Part shown: piece after piece, positions 1 through 8,168 of the stretch
Position numbering within the stretch: the stretch's first letter is position 1
Layout of the letters: each line of letters starts with the position of its first letter
Source: Candidatus Gastranaerophilales bacterium
GTDB lineage: Bacteria; Cyanobacteriota; Vampirovibrionia; Gastranaerophilales; Gastranaerophilaceae
Length of the DNA stretch: 38,392 nt
Reading direction: 5' to 3'
Assembly: GCA_944322975.1 (NCBI GenBank)
Contig: CALUQS010000037.1
Span: forward strand, 1 to 38,392
Translations under genes and position numbers: made by a program
The notes under the pieces: model-generated
The model's database searches: none
What the model saw: the letters and a program-made list of their open reading frames with translations, nothing else
What the model was told of the DNA's origin: nothing

Positions 1-92
1 ATAAATTAACTTATATTCAGCGTTATTATGAAATAATGTAAATTTTTAAATTGATGTTAACAAAATTTTATTTTCACAAGTATTAGCCGAAT

Positions 93-926
93 ATGAATAT
101 AATGCTAAATTTTCCATATAATAACAATAGAAATATCAATAACAGCAAGCCTTCGTTTCAGGCAGCAAGAGACATAAATCTTAAATACATATATGACAAA
201 AGATTAAGACTTTTACCCCAGAGAATGCGTCAGAAGGTTAGCAGTGTTGTTGAAAACAACGGCAATATTTATGAATCATTAAGAGATATACATTTAAAAA
301 CTTACGCAACGTTACTTGAATGTAAAACGCTGGGCAAAGCACAGAATATGTTTTATGAGTTTAGTGAAGTTTTGCCTGCGCAAGTTGCCATACAACACAA
401 ATCAGTTAATGTAAAAAAAATAATGGAAACAACACCTCTTGAAGACTTGTCACTCTACCTTTTAAAAGAGCGCTGGGGAAAGCTAAAAACTCTTGAGGAA
501 ATAGCTAAAGAACTCGGGCTAAAAGGCAGAAGTGCACTCGCGTGGATTATGGAAAAGATAAGGATTCCTGATTTCGGAGCAAATTATCACAAACTTTTAA
601 GTACAACAGATGAAAAACTAAACAGAGAAATTGCACAAAAAACAAAAGACTACAATGCCGCACACAGAAACGATGTTATTGAGCGCAACCGCGAGCTAAG
701 CAGGAGATTTAAAGAACTCAACCGCCAGATATCTCAAATTGCGTGGGACAGACTTCCGCATATAAAAGAAGCATTCTCCGAGGTTTCTTCAAGAACAAAC
801 GGAAGTGAACGGTTTGCAACATTTTGGGGCGAACACCCGGAATACGCTAAAGAATTTGCTCAAATGAAAAAGACCGTGGCTCAAGAACTCAGAGAGCAGC
901 GGAATGTTTCACCTGACAAAATTTAG
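93..926 (+). CDS. Hypothetical protein with helix-turn-helix-like segment
   Basis: I do not recognise this 277-aa protein. Residues 127-157 (ERWGKLKTLEEIAKELGLK and the following helix) look like a helix-turn-helix of the sigma-region-4 type, so a DNA-binding role is possible but unproven. The rest is highly charged and helical (residues 175-215 and 255-270). The N-terminus is Asn-rich and carries PSFQAA at residues 20-25, resembling the Phe-containing leader signature of several unknown proteins further along the window. There is no signal peptide or membrane segment. The ATG at 93 has no good Shine-Dalgarno site; an in-frame ATG at 102 is an alternative start. It ends 8 bp from the convergent diguanylate cyclase gene, with no terminator visible between them. 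Confidence 0.7.
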   Translation: MNIMLNFPYNNNRNINNSKPSFQAARDINLKYIYDKRLRLLPQRMRQKVSSVVENNGNIYESLRDIHLKTYATLLECKTLGKAQNMFYEFSEVLPAQVAIQHKSVNVKKIMETTPLEDLSLYLLKERWGKLKTLEEIAKELGLKGRSALAWIMEKIRIPDFGANYHKLLSTTDEKLNREIAQKTKDYNAAHRNDVIERNRELSRRFKELNRQISQIAWDRLPHIKEAFSEVSSRTNGSERFATFWGEHPEYAKEFAQMKKTVAQELREQRNVSPDKI

Positions 927-934
927 AGTGGCAT

Positions 935-2545
935 TTAGTCTTCGCTTTTAGGCAAAAGTATACAACCGGTATTCGGGTTGTATTCACAAACACAGTTTTT
1001 GCCGTTATTTTTAGCATTGTACAACGCAACATCAGCCAGTTCTATCAATGTTTGTTCATCCAGCGCGCATGAAGGGTACTCGCTCATACCGATGCTGACT
1101 GTCGGGCATATATAGATATCACCTTTTACGTTGATTTTAATTTTGCTTATATTTTTTCTGATTCTTTCGGCGATAATCTTTGCATCTTTAATATTGGTCT
1201 CAGGAAGAATTACAGTGAATTCTTCACCGCCGTATCGTGAAGCTATATCAATTTTTCTGATTGTTTGCTGTATGCAGTTAGCAATTTCTCTTAAGACCTG
1301 ATCGCCCACAGGGTGTCCGTATGTGTCGTTAACCTGTTTGAAATTGTCTATATCCATCATCAAAAGTGTCATCTCGTGGTTATACCTTGAAGAACGTTTG
1401 ATTTCATTTTCCAGCAGTGTATAAAAATGTCTGTAGATATACAGTTTGGTTAACCCGTCTTTTGTCGCAAGTTCATAAAGTTTTGCGTTATCAATAGCAA
1501 TGGCTGCCTGATTGGCAAGCGCCTCTATAAACTCTAAATCCTGTTTGTTAAAGAGTTTTCCGTTGAGTTTGTTAGTAATATTTATTACACCTATAGGCTC
1601 GCCTTTGGCAATCAAAGGGACACACAAGAGAGAATTAACATTCAGCTCCTGACCGTTATCAATAAATCTCGGGTCGTTTTGTCCGAGGTTAGATATTATT
1701 GATTTCTTTTCTACAAAAACAGTGCCGGCAATTCCCTCGCCGACTTTGATTTTTTTGCATTCAACAAGTCCGTTGTTAATTTCTGTTTCCAGGTTTTTAT
1801 CTGTAAGACCGTAAACTACCTTTGTTTGCAGAACATTTTCAGTAAAGTTATACAACATTAATGAGCCTTTTTCTGCATCGATAGTTTCCAGCGCTTTATT
1901 CAAAATTACACGCAAAAGTCGTTTTAAATCATCAATAAAGTTTACGGCCTGTGATATGTTGTACAAAATAGAAATATTGTGCAATGACTTTTGCAGACGC
2001 TTTAAATCATTTTCTTGATCTCTGCGCTTGATATATTTAATAAGTATAGGCCCAATATAATTAAATATTTTCGTCAGATATTTTAAATCGTCGTCAGAAT
2101 ACTCGTTTTTATTATCTTTTGCCCCTAATGAACAAATAAAATAAGGCATGTTATCTTTTTGAAAAAGTTTAAAATAAGAGCTTTTCAGGTTATCAAGGTC
2201 GTATTTGTTCCAAAAAGAACGATATATGGGTTTCCCCGAGGAATCAGAGACTTTTATAAATTCGTTTTTGTTTAAGACTTCCCAAAATCCTTCATCGTCA
2301 TTTTCAAATTGAAAATAATCCTGAGAATCATTACTGCCAGTTGCAACCATGTAATAGACTCTGTCATGGTTAATAAAAAATCTTACATCAGAGATATTCA
2401 GCCCCTGTGTAATAAATTCCGTAACTTTTTCTATTAAATCCTCTATAGAATCCGCTTGAGTTGCTATTATGCTGAGTTCAAACAGACTGTTCAGGTCGTA
2501 AAAATTTTTTTGAAGTGTTGATATTTTTTCAGAAAGATTTTCCAT
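935..2545 (-). CDS. GAF-GGDEF diguanylate cyclase
   Basis: This enzyme should make the second messenger cyclic di-GMP from two GTP. The C-terminal GGDEF domain (about residues 363-525) has the signature GGEEF at 439-443, the metal-binding Asp in MMDIDNFKQVND near 398, and an allosteric inhibition I-site RKID at 430-433, exactly five residues before the signature, so product feedback inhibition is expected. Residues about 200-355 form a GAF domain, and residues 1-170 look like a second, more divergent GAF-like sensory region. There are no membrane segments, so it is cytoplasmic. The ligand is unknown. The ATG at 2545 has no Shine-Dalgarno site and lies just after a good promoter -10 box, so the mRNA may be leaderless. 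It is a single-gene unit, convergent with the upstream helix-turn-helix gene. Confidence 0.95.
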   Translation of the reverse strand: MENLSEKISTLQKNFYDLNSLFELSIIATQADSIEDLIEKVTEFITQGLNISDVRFFINHDRVYYMVATGSNDSQDYFQFENDDEGFWEVLNKNEFIKVSDSSGKPIYRSFWNKYDLDNLKSSYFKLFQKDNMPYFICSLGAKDNKNEYSDDDLKYLTKIFNYIGPILIKYIKRRDQENDLKRLQKSLHNISILYNISQAVNFIDDLKRLLRVILNKALETIDAEKGSLMLYNFTENVLQTKVVYGLTDKNLETEINNGLVECKKIKVGEGIAGTVFVEKKSIISNLGQNDPRFIDNGQELNVNSLLCVPLIAKGEPIGVINITNKLNGKLFNKQDLEFIEALANQAAIAIDNAKLYELATKDGLTKLYIYRHFYTLLENEIKRSSRYNHEMTLLMMDIDNFKQVNDTYGHPVGDQVLREIANCIQQTIRKIDIASRYGGEEFTVILPETNIKDAKIIAERIRKNISKIKINVKGDIYICPTVSIGMSEYPSCALDEQTLIELADVALYNAKNNGKNCVCEYNPNTGCILLPKSED

Positions 2546-2865
2546 AGTAATTATTCTATTAGAATTTTAACAATAATTCAATTAGTTTATGGTTGTATAT
2601 TATGTCTGCCTAAACAGCAACCGTCATTAATATTACAGAAAAGCCAGACATATTGAAATACACTGTAAGTTATAAATTAATCACATAAAAGATTAACAAG
2701 CAGCCACAAAAAAGAGCCTCTGCTGCGCTGACACAAGCGAATATAACGAATACTTAATATTTTTGCTGTTAACTAGCAACATTAATTTTTTTTACATTTT
2801 AAACAAAGATATGAGAATTTAAAGTTGTTTTATTCTAATATAGATATTAAGAATGGAAATATCGC
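2546..2865. other. 320-bp divergent intergenic region
   Basis: Apart from the minus-strand promoter at 2553-2581, this AT-rich stretch shows no gene, tRNA-like fold or strong hairpin. It must hold the promoter of the plus-strand kinase gene, but no box pair with good spacing stands out. TTGTTT near 2825 and TATTAA near 2845 are only 14 bp apart. Confidence 0.5.
2553..2581 (-). promoter_or_regulatory. Promoter for the GAF-GGDEF gene, possibly leaderless
   Basis: On the minus strand TTGAAT (2581-2576) and TAGAAT (2558-2553) are separated by 17 bp, a good match to a housekeeping sigma promoter. Only 7 nt separate the -10 box from the ATG at 2545, so transcription would begin at or next to the start codon. 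Confidence 0.5.
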
Positions 2866-3711
2866 ATGCAACTAACACAACAAGAAACTTTACAACAGAC
2901 CCAAACATCAACAATTCCTATAGTTGTTGAGATTGTTGAGAGTTTAAAAAAAATTCTTGAAGAAGATAAAAAGCAAAAACACCCGCTTTTTCTTAATGTA
3001 AAAGAATCTGTTATTTTTAATACGGCACGCCGTGCCTTAAACACCCCGAACTCACGTTTTCTTATCGGCATTGCCGGTGAGTCTGCCTCCGGAAAAACAA
3101 CTTTTGTTCAAAACGCAATACGTTCCTGTATTGCAGAGGAAAGAACCGATTTATACACTATTGTATGTTGCGATGACTACTATCACGACTGGTCAAAAGA
3201 GCTTAAGGCCGCCGGAAGCTATGAAGCTTTTTTTGCACAGGGCTACAGTTTTGATACACCAAAGGCAATTAACCTTGATTTAATGAAAGAACACCTTGTT
3301 AGCCTTAAAAACGGTTCTGCTGTAAGGAGCCCTGATTATAACTTTACAACCTGCGAAAGTTTTCCTCACGGTGTTTTAAAAAAGCCGGCCAAAATAATTG
3401 TCAACGAAGGTTTGTATGTCCTTAATGAAGGAATCAGAGATATCATGGACATAAAAGTCTATGTGTTCACTCCTTTTGAAATAATAAAAGACAGATGGTA
3501 CAGAAGAGCAGAATCCAGAGGGAAAACAGGCAAAGCTGCCGATATGCAGTTTGAAAATGTTAATTCTACCGCTCAAACCTACATAAGACCTGCCATGCAG
3601 TGTGCGGACATAGTTATGAACGGCGTTGTATCAAGCGCTTATATTCAGGAAATTACAGAAAAGATTTTCCGCACTATGGATAATATAATAAAGAAACATA
3701 AAAATATCTAA
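2866..3711 (+). CDS. Uridine kinase-like P-loop kinase (PRK/Udk family)
   Basis: This is a 281-aa NTP-dependent kinase of the phosphoribulokinase/uridine kinase family. Walker A is GESASGKT at residues 71-78. CCDDYYHDW at 101-109 matches the conserved acidic-aromatic substrate region, and SPDYNF at 155-160 matches the family's P-x-Y-D-(F/H) motif. IIVNEGLYVL at 177-186 corresponds to the Walker B strand. The fold suggests phosphorylation of a nucleoside or another small hydroxyl substrate, and uridine is the default guess. About 65 residues precede the kinase core: a Gln/Thr-rich stretch then a charged helix, which typical Udk lacks. The ATG at 2866 has only a weak upstream GGA. The gene is monocistronic and converges on rpsU across a bidirectional terminator. 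Confidence 0.8.
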   Translation: MQLTQQETLQQTQTSTIPIVVEIVESLKKILEEDKKQKHPLFLNVKESVIFNTARRALNTPNSRFLIGIAGESASGKTTFVQNAIRSCIAEERTDLYTIVCCDDYYHDWSKELKAAGSYEAFFAQGYSFDTPKAINLDLMKEHLVSLKNGSAVRSPDYNFTTCESFPHGVLKKPAKIIVNEGLYVLNEGIRDIMDIKVYVFTPFEIIKDRWYRRAESRGKTGKAADMQFENVNSTAQTYIRPAMQCADIVMNGVVSSAYIQEITEKIFRTMDNIIKKHKNI

Positions 3712-3724
3712 ACTAATAAACTAA

Positions 3725-3754
3725 AAAAGACCTCTTAAATATAAGAGGTCTTTT
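3725..3754. terminator. Bidirectional rho-independent terminator
   Basis: A perfect 13-bp inverted repeat (3725-3737 with 3742-3754, 4-nt loop) lies between the convergent kinase and rpsU genes. The minus-strand transcript has a run of six U after the stem, which is best for rpsU. The plus-strand U run is four, so it can also end the kinase transcript. Confidence 0.9.
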
Positions 3755-3784
3755 AGTTATATTCATTGCAAATCTTAATAATTA

Positions 3785-3958
3785 TTAAACTCTGCGTTTA
3801 CGTGCAGCTTCAGATTTACGTTTTCTTTTTATGCTTGGTTTTTCGTAAGTTTCGCGTCTTTTGATTTCAGACAAAATACCTGCTTTTTGTATTTTTTTCT
3901 TAAATCTTTTTAAAGCGCTTTCGATACTTTCGTTTTCACCGACTTTAACTTCTGGCAT
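3785..3958 (-). CDS. rpsU: 30S ribosomal protein S21
   Basis: This 57-aa protein reads [19 protein letters not shown] then a Lys/Arg-rich helix ending in AARKRRV, the classic bS21 pattern. S21 binds the 30S subunit near the anti-Shine-Dalgarno end of 16S rRNA and helps initiation. The length is normal for short bS21 proteins. A strong Shine-Dalgarno sequence AAGGTGGTG sits 8 nt before the ATG. The gene stands alone between its own promoter (4004-4032) and a strong terminator (3725-3754), so it is a monocistronic unit. Confidence 0.96.
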   Translation of the reverse strand: MPEVKVGENESIESALKRFKKKIQKAGILSEIKRRETYEKPSIKRKRKSEAARKRRV

Positions 3959-4003
3959 TTAGTTTTCACCACCTTTATAAAACTTTAAGTGTATTGTAAA
4001 GTC

Positions 4004-4032
4004 ATATTAACACGCACGTAATATGATTTCAA
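4004..4032 (-). promoter_or_regulatory. Promoter of rpsU
   Basis: On the minus strand TTGAAA (4032-4027) and TAATAT (4009-4004) are separated by exactly 17 bp, upstream of the rpsU Shine-Dalgarno site. This leaves a leader of roughly 40 nt. Confidence 0.7.
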
Positions 4033-4073
4033 GGGTAGAGCAAAAATATTATTTATACTAAAATAAAAACATC

Positions 4074-5327
4074 ATGGAAAACAAAGTCGAATTACTTTTG
4101 CCGGCCGGCAATATAGAAAAACTTGACTATGCTGTAAACTACGGTGCTGATGCTGTGTATATGGGTATGGTCGATTTTAGTTTAAGAACAATGCGCAAGG
4201 GTGATGTAATTACTGCTGACAACCTTAAAAAAGCCATTGAACTTGCTCATTCATATGAAAAAAAAGTCTATATGACTTTAAATATATATGCTTACGATGA
4301 TGACATAAAAAATCTGTATACATATATTGACATAATCAAAGATGCAAAGCCTGACGCGCTTATTATAAGCGATTTTGGTATCTTAAACATTATAAAAAAA
4401 CAATTGCCTGATATTGATATACATATTAGCACCCAGACAAATACTCTGAACTCGGAAGCAGTCAAATTCTGGCGCGACTTTGGGGTTTCAAGAGTTATTC
4501 TGGCAAGAGAATTATCCATAAAACAAATATCACAAATAAGAAAAAACGTACCGGATATTGAGCTGGAAGTATTTGTTCACGGTGCGCAGTGTGTTTCACT
4601 TTCAGGCCGATGCCTGTTAAGCGACTATATGACACACGGAGAAAGAAAAGCCAATCACGGCGGCTGTTCACAGCCTTGCAGATGGAAATATAAACTTCTT
4701 GAAGAAACACGCCCGGGTGAGTATTACGAAATAGAAGAAACCGCAAGAGGCACCCATATATTAAGCACAAAAGATCTTGCGCTTATAAACTATCTGCCGC
4801 AGCTTATAGAAGCAGGCGTTGATTCTTTAAAAATAGAAGGAAGAACCAAAAGTTTATACTATGTTTCTGCTGTTGCAAAGGCATACCGACACGCTATTGA
4901 TGCTTATTATAAAGGGGAAAAGCCCGACCCTGATTTAATGATGAATGAACTGTTAAAAATAGGTAACAGAGGTTATACTACCGGTTTTTATCTCGATGAA
5001 CAAGATCACGAAGGCTACAGCTATGATATATCAAAAGGGCTTGCCGGAGCTGACTTTTTGTTTGAAGTCTGGGAGAAATCACAAAAAGACAATGACAATA
5101 TATACAAAATTAAAATTAAAAACAAAATTCTATTAAATGATAAAATTGAAATAATCACACCGTCAGAGTGTTTTGAAACTACAATTGAAAAAATATACAA
5201 TATTACCCTTGACGAAGAAAAAGAAGTCGGCAACACAAATGACGAAATCTGGGTAAAATTGAGCAACGAGCCTAAAAACTACAGGTATGCAATTGCAAGA
5301 ACAATAGGGATTAAAAACGTAAGATGA
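4074..5327 (+). CDS. U32 peptidase-family protein, TrhP type (tRNA uridine hydroxylation)
   Basis: This 417-aa protein has the U32 signature: EVFVHGAQCVSLSGRCLLSD at about residues 165-184, followed by NHGGCSQPCRW. Cys173, Cys180, Cys198 and Cys202 are the four conserved cysteines. Once called collagenase-like proteases, members such as E. coli YegQ/TrhP and B. subtilis YrrO act in prephenate-dependent formation of 5-hydroxyuridine at tRNA position 34. The length and absence of extra domains fit that group better than the longer RlhA proteins, but subfamily assignment by eye is not firm. The start ATG has no Shine-Dalgarno site; a TATACT box lies 15 nt upstream. Its stop overlaps the start of the YqeG-family gene (ATGA), so the two are translationally coupled. 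Confidence 0.85.
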   Translation: MENKVELLLPAGNIEKLDYAVNYGADAVYMGMVDFSLRTMRKGDVITADNLKKAIELAHSYEKKVYMTLNIYAYDDDIKNLYTYIDIIKDAKPDALIISDFGILNIIKKQLPDIDIHISTQTNTLNSEAVKFWRDFGVSRVILARELSIKQISQIRKNVPDIELEVFVHGAQCVSLSGRCLLSDYMTHGERKANHGGCSQPCRWKYKLLEETRPGEYYEIEETARGTHILSTKDLALINYLPQLIEAGVDSLKIEGRTKSLYYVSAVAKAYRHAIDAYYKGEKPDPDLMMNELLKIGNRGYTTGFYLDEQDHEGYSYDISKGLAGADFLFEVWEKSQKDNDNIYKIKIKNKILLNDKIEIITPSECFETTIEKIYNITLDEEKEVGNTNDEIWVKLSNEPKNYRYAIARTIGIKNVR

Positions 5328-5797
5328 TAATAAAAGCTGATTATGAAGCGAAAACAATATATGAAATAAACTATGACCGCCTGAAAGATGAAGGAATCAG
5401 AGTAATAGCTTTTGACCTTGACAGCACGGTTATGAAGTCAAAATCCGCTACATTTGCCGTTGAAACAATTAAATTGTTTGAAAATTTAAAAAAAGATTTC
5501 TCTTTGTTGATTATCTCAAACAACCACAATCTTGAATATATCTCTAAAGCAGCTAATCAGATAGATTTCCCGATACTTGCAAATGCCAAAAAGCCGCGTA
5601 CAAATGTATCTAAAGCATTTTTAAAAGAAAACGGTATTGATTCAAAAAAAATGGTTATGGTAGGTGACAGACCATTGACAGACATACTTTTTGGCAAATT
5701 TTTGGGCTGCAAAACTATACTTGTTGATTCAATAAACTGGTATGAAGAAAAACCCATTGTAAGATTTGCCAGAAGTTTAGAGAGAATTGTCTCCTAA
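5324..5797 (+). CDS. YqeG-family HAD IIIA phosphatase
   Basis: This 157-aa protein is a HAD-superfamily hydrolase of the YqeG family. The nucleophile motif is AFDLDSTVM (residues 29-37), motif II is IISNNHN, and the C-terminal acidic motif is MVGDRPLTDILFG. The known DxDxT chemistry implies a phosphatase using Mg2+. The physiological substrate in bacteria is unsettled, although plant and yeast relatives dephosphorylate phosphatidylglycerophosphate. There is no membrane segment. The ATG overlaps the stop of the U32-family gene by 4 nt, giving a two-gene operon with the tRNA-modification-type protein. Confidence 0.9.
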   Translation: MIIKADYEAKTIYEINYDRLKDEGIRVIAFDLDSTVMKSKSATFAVETIKLFENLKKDFSLLIISNNHNLEYISKAANQIDFPILANAKKPRTNVSKAFLKENGIDSKKMVMVGDRPLTDILFGKFLGCKTILVDSINWYEEKPIVRFARSLERIVS

Positions 5798-5813
5798 ACA
5801 TATCTTTAATTTT

Positions 5814-5841
5814 TTGTAAAACTTTCTTAATATTTTATAAT
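5814..5841 (+). promoter_or_regulatory. Promoter of the five-gene accessory operon
   Basis: TTGTAA (5814-5819) and TATAAT (5836-5841) are separated by 16 bp. They lie 67 nt before the first gene of the 5909-12582 run, and no further terminator is visible until 12.6 kb. Confidence 0.65.
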
Positions 5842-5908
5842 TTAAGTAGCAAATATAAATATTCAGAAACTTTAAACAAACAATTTAAGAAGAGAAGGGT
5901 TATTTTAA

Positions 5909-6976
5909 ATGAAAATTAATTTATCGACCGGCATAGTTTGGCATTCCAATATAGCCAGAAACACACAAGCCGGCGGCCTGTCTTTGCTGTCACAACCTGC
6001 GACTGCTGACACTTTTATAAAAACAGGTAAAAATGTTTCATTTGGAGAGGATAGTTGGTTTACCAGAAGAATCTGGATGAAAAATTTTGATCCTCTTAAT
6101 GCATCAAATTCAACTCTTGACGAATATGCAGAAATTTTTCACATGTATGATATTGATGAAATTGTTAAGGAAAAATATCCTGTCGGTTTTTTTACAACAG
6201 GTAGACAAGCCAAACAAAATATTGCAAAAAGCCGTTTAAAACCAAGGGTTCAAAAAATACTGAAAGAAAAAGAAAACCTGCTTAACAGAAGAATAGAACT
6301 TCTAAAAAAAGAAACTCTCGGAGAAAGCAATATTGTCAGACAAAAAAACAGACTCGGACAAAATTTTTTAATACCGTTTAAGCTGGTTAATGAAAGCAAA
6401 GAATCTTCTTATCCTCTTGCAAACGGTATACTTATATATGGAAGTGCAGAAACAAAAGATAAAAATGAGTTTGTTAACTGGATTAAATCACAGGCACTTG
6501 ATGCTGAAGCCGGTTACAGTGAAATTTCATATACGGAATCACCTGAACAATTTATAGATAAAATAGGAGATGCTTTAAAAACTAATAAAACTTATTATGA
6601 TAAATTTCACAAAAATTCCATAATTTATCTTAAGGACGCTGACAAATTGTTAACAGACACACATAATGAAGAATCATTAGATTGTATAAATGAATTAAAA
6701 CAGTTTATTGAAAATTCAAATGAAAATTATCATACAACATTTGTTGTTTCAACAGACATGCCTTTAGACTGCTTTGACAGAGCGGTAATATCAAAACACA
6801 GATTTTCACAAACAGTATTTTTAAAAGACGGCATAACTGCTGAAGAAAAACAAGAATTGGAAAAAATAAATGCCCGTCTTGAACATCTTAAAAATATGTC
6901 AGGTAAATCAAACAACTATTTTTATGAGGAAGAATATTGTATTTCTGACTATGAAAGTCCGTTTGACAGGTTGTAA
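5909..6976 (+). CDS. Degenerate AAA+-like protein (predicted inactive ATPase)
   Basis: The function is unknown. The 355-aa protein aligns by eye with residues about 385-680 of the larger protein at 10429-12582 and resembles AAA+ ATPases. In the Walker A position it reads GILIYGSAETKDKN (173-186), where an AAA+ protein has GPPGTGKT, so the P-loop Gly and Lys-Thr are lost. The Walker B position reads SIIYLKDADKLL (237-248), with KD instead of DE. The sensor-1 position is STD (281-283), and a conserved HRF follows at 297-299. It probably cannot hydrolyse ATP and may act as a structural or regulatory partner. The leader (residues 1-50) contains ADTFIKTGKNVSFGE. The start is supported by AGAAGGG 9 nt upstream. 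It is first in the operon. Confidence 0.8.
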   Translation: MKINLSTGIVWHSNIARNTQAGGLSLLSQPATADTFIKTGKNVSFGEDSWFTRRIWMKNFDPLNASNSTLDEYAEIFHMYDIDEIVKEKYPVGFFTTGRQAKQNIAKSRLKPRVQKILKEKENLLNRRIELLKKETLGESNIVRQKNRLGQNFLIPFKLVNESKESSYPLANGILIYGSAETKDKNEFVNWIKSQALDAEAGYSEISYTESPEQFIDKIGDALKTNKTYYDKFHKNSIIYLKDADKLLTDTHNEESLDCINELKQFIENSNENYHTTFVVSTDMPLDCFDRAVISKHRFSQTVFLKDGITAEEKQELEKINARLEHLKNMSGKSNNYFYEEEYCISDYESPFDRL

Positions 6977-7000
6977 TATAAAACAAACAAGGAGATATAT

Positions 7001-8167
7001 ATGAAAATAAATTTTACATTGAATGGTCTTTATAATAATACTATTAACAGAAATTTTTCTAAAAAGGCTGATACATACGCACTAAACTATACCTCATCAC
7101 CAGTGACTGATACTTTTGAAAAAAATACAAATGTATCTTTTAAGGCAGGTATATCTAAAAGGGATATGTTAAATAACGTTCTTGCCGGCGGAGGAATTGC
7201 CGCACTTGCTGCTATTCCTGTTGTTTCTGCGATTGCATTTACAAAACACCAGAATCCTGAGGAAATATTCCTTTCTGACGGAACTTATCTCGGGCACGTA
7301 AATGATTTCAAAGCTGACGATGAGGCTGCGCATAATGCAGGCATCGATCTTTCTAATGACAGATTTACTTTTAAAGACCCGATAAACGGGGTGTTTAAAA
7401 ATCCTGAAAAAGGCATAGATATTAACTTTACCCAGGGAAAATATATAGATCCTGAAAACGGTATATTTATGGACAAATCTACAGGCATGTCTGCTGTTTA
7501 TAATGATGGACATTTTGACCCTGTAGCAATACCTGATGTTAATTTCACCGGTTATTACGATCCGAGCGCGCCTGTGTTTATTCCGAAACAGTATCCTTTA
7601 ACCATCCCGAGAGAAGAATTTATTAAGGAACACGGAATGCCGCCGGAGGAATTCTACAATAATATAAGACCTGACTCTCCGGAGATTGGATTTACTCCGA
7701 TTGACAGACGTTCTGTTTTTGAAAAGGTGATGGATTGGTTTAATGACGAATCTCCTAACAAAGGTGATTACTGGGGAAGAGAGGTTATAAAAGTAAAAGA
7801 CCACGCGGGAAATCCCCACGATGTTCCGCTGAGTGATGAGTTAAGCGACATAATCCATGACAGACATATGTCTTACGAAGATGTTCAAAAATTTATCACT
7901 TATCAGGCGGAAAATCCTATAGAAGGTTATATAAGAGAAAATGCCCCGCAATATCTTTCTGATTACAATCTGATTAACAAACCGCATATGGACGATTTTC
8001 TGGCAGAAGCCTCCTCTCACCACAATGATACATCTTATGCAGATACAGTTTCTCACTCTGATTCAGGTGACAATTCCTCATTTGAAGGTAATGATGGAGA
8101 CGGTGACAGTTTTGACGCTGGCGGATTTGACGGAAACGGGTTTGATGATTTCAGCGGGATGATATAA
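7001..8167 (+). CDS. Membrane-anchored unknown protein with acidic Ser/Gly-rich tail
   Basis: I do not recognise this 388-aa protein. It starts with an Asn/Thr-rich leader ending in TDTFEKNTNVSFKAGISKRD (residues 36-55), the same signature as the gene before it. One hydrophobic helix follows at about 58-80 (NNVLAGGGIAALAAIPVVSA). The region beyond has short DP(E/I)NG-type repeats (residues 120-160) and is rich in Pro, Asp and aromatic residues. The last 50 residues are Ser/Asp/Gly/His-rich and acidic. With a single hydrophobic helix and no cleavage motif it is probably a membrane-anchored protein; which side faces out cannot be decided. A strong AAGGAG lies 6 nt before the ATG. It lies 24 bp after the pseudo-AAA+ gene and 1 bp before the next gene. 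Confidence 0.75.
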   Translation: MKINFTLNGLYNNTINRNFSKKADTYALNYTSSPVTDTFEKNTNVSFKAGISKRDMLNNVLAGGGIAALAAIPVVSAIAFTKHQNPEEIFLSDGTYLGHVNDFKADDEAAHNAGIDLSNDRFTFKDPINGVFKNPEKGIDINFTQGKYIDPENGIFMDKSTGMSAVYNDGHFDPVAIPDVNFTGYYDPSAPVFIPKQYPLTIPREEFIKEHGMPPEEFYNNIRPDSPEIGFTPIDRRSVFEKVMDWFNDESPNKGDYWGREVIKVKDHAGNPHDVPLSDELSDIIHDRHMSYEDVQKFITYQAENPIEGYIRENAPQYLSDYNLINKPHMDDFLAEASSHHNDTSYADTVSHSDSGDNSSFEGNDGDGDSFDAGGFDGNGFDDFSGMI

Positions 8168-8168
8168 T

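Noticed and set aside
2600..2850. Possible tRNA or small RNA in the 320-bp divergent gap
   Set aside because: No cloverleaf, no GC-rich stem and no T-loop consensus could be found.
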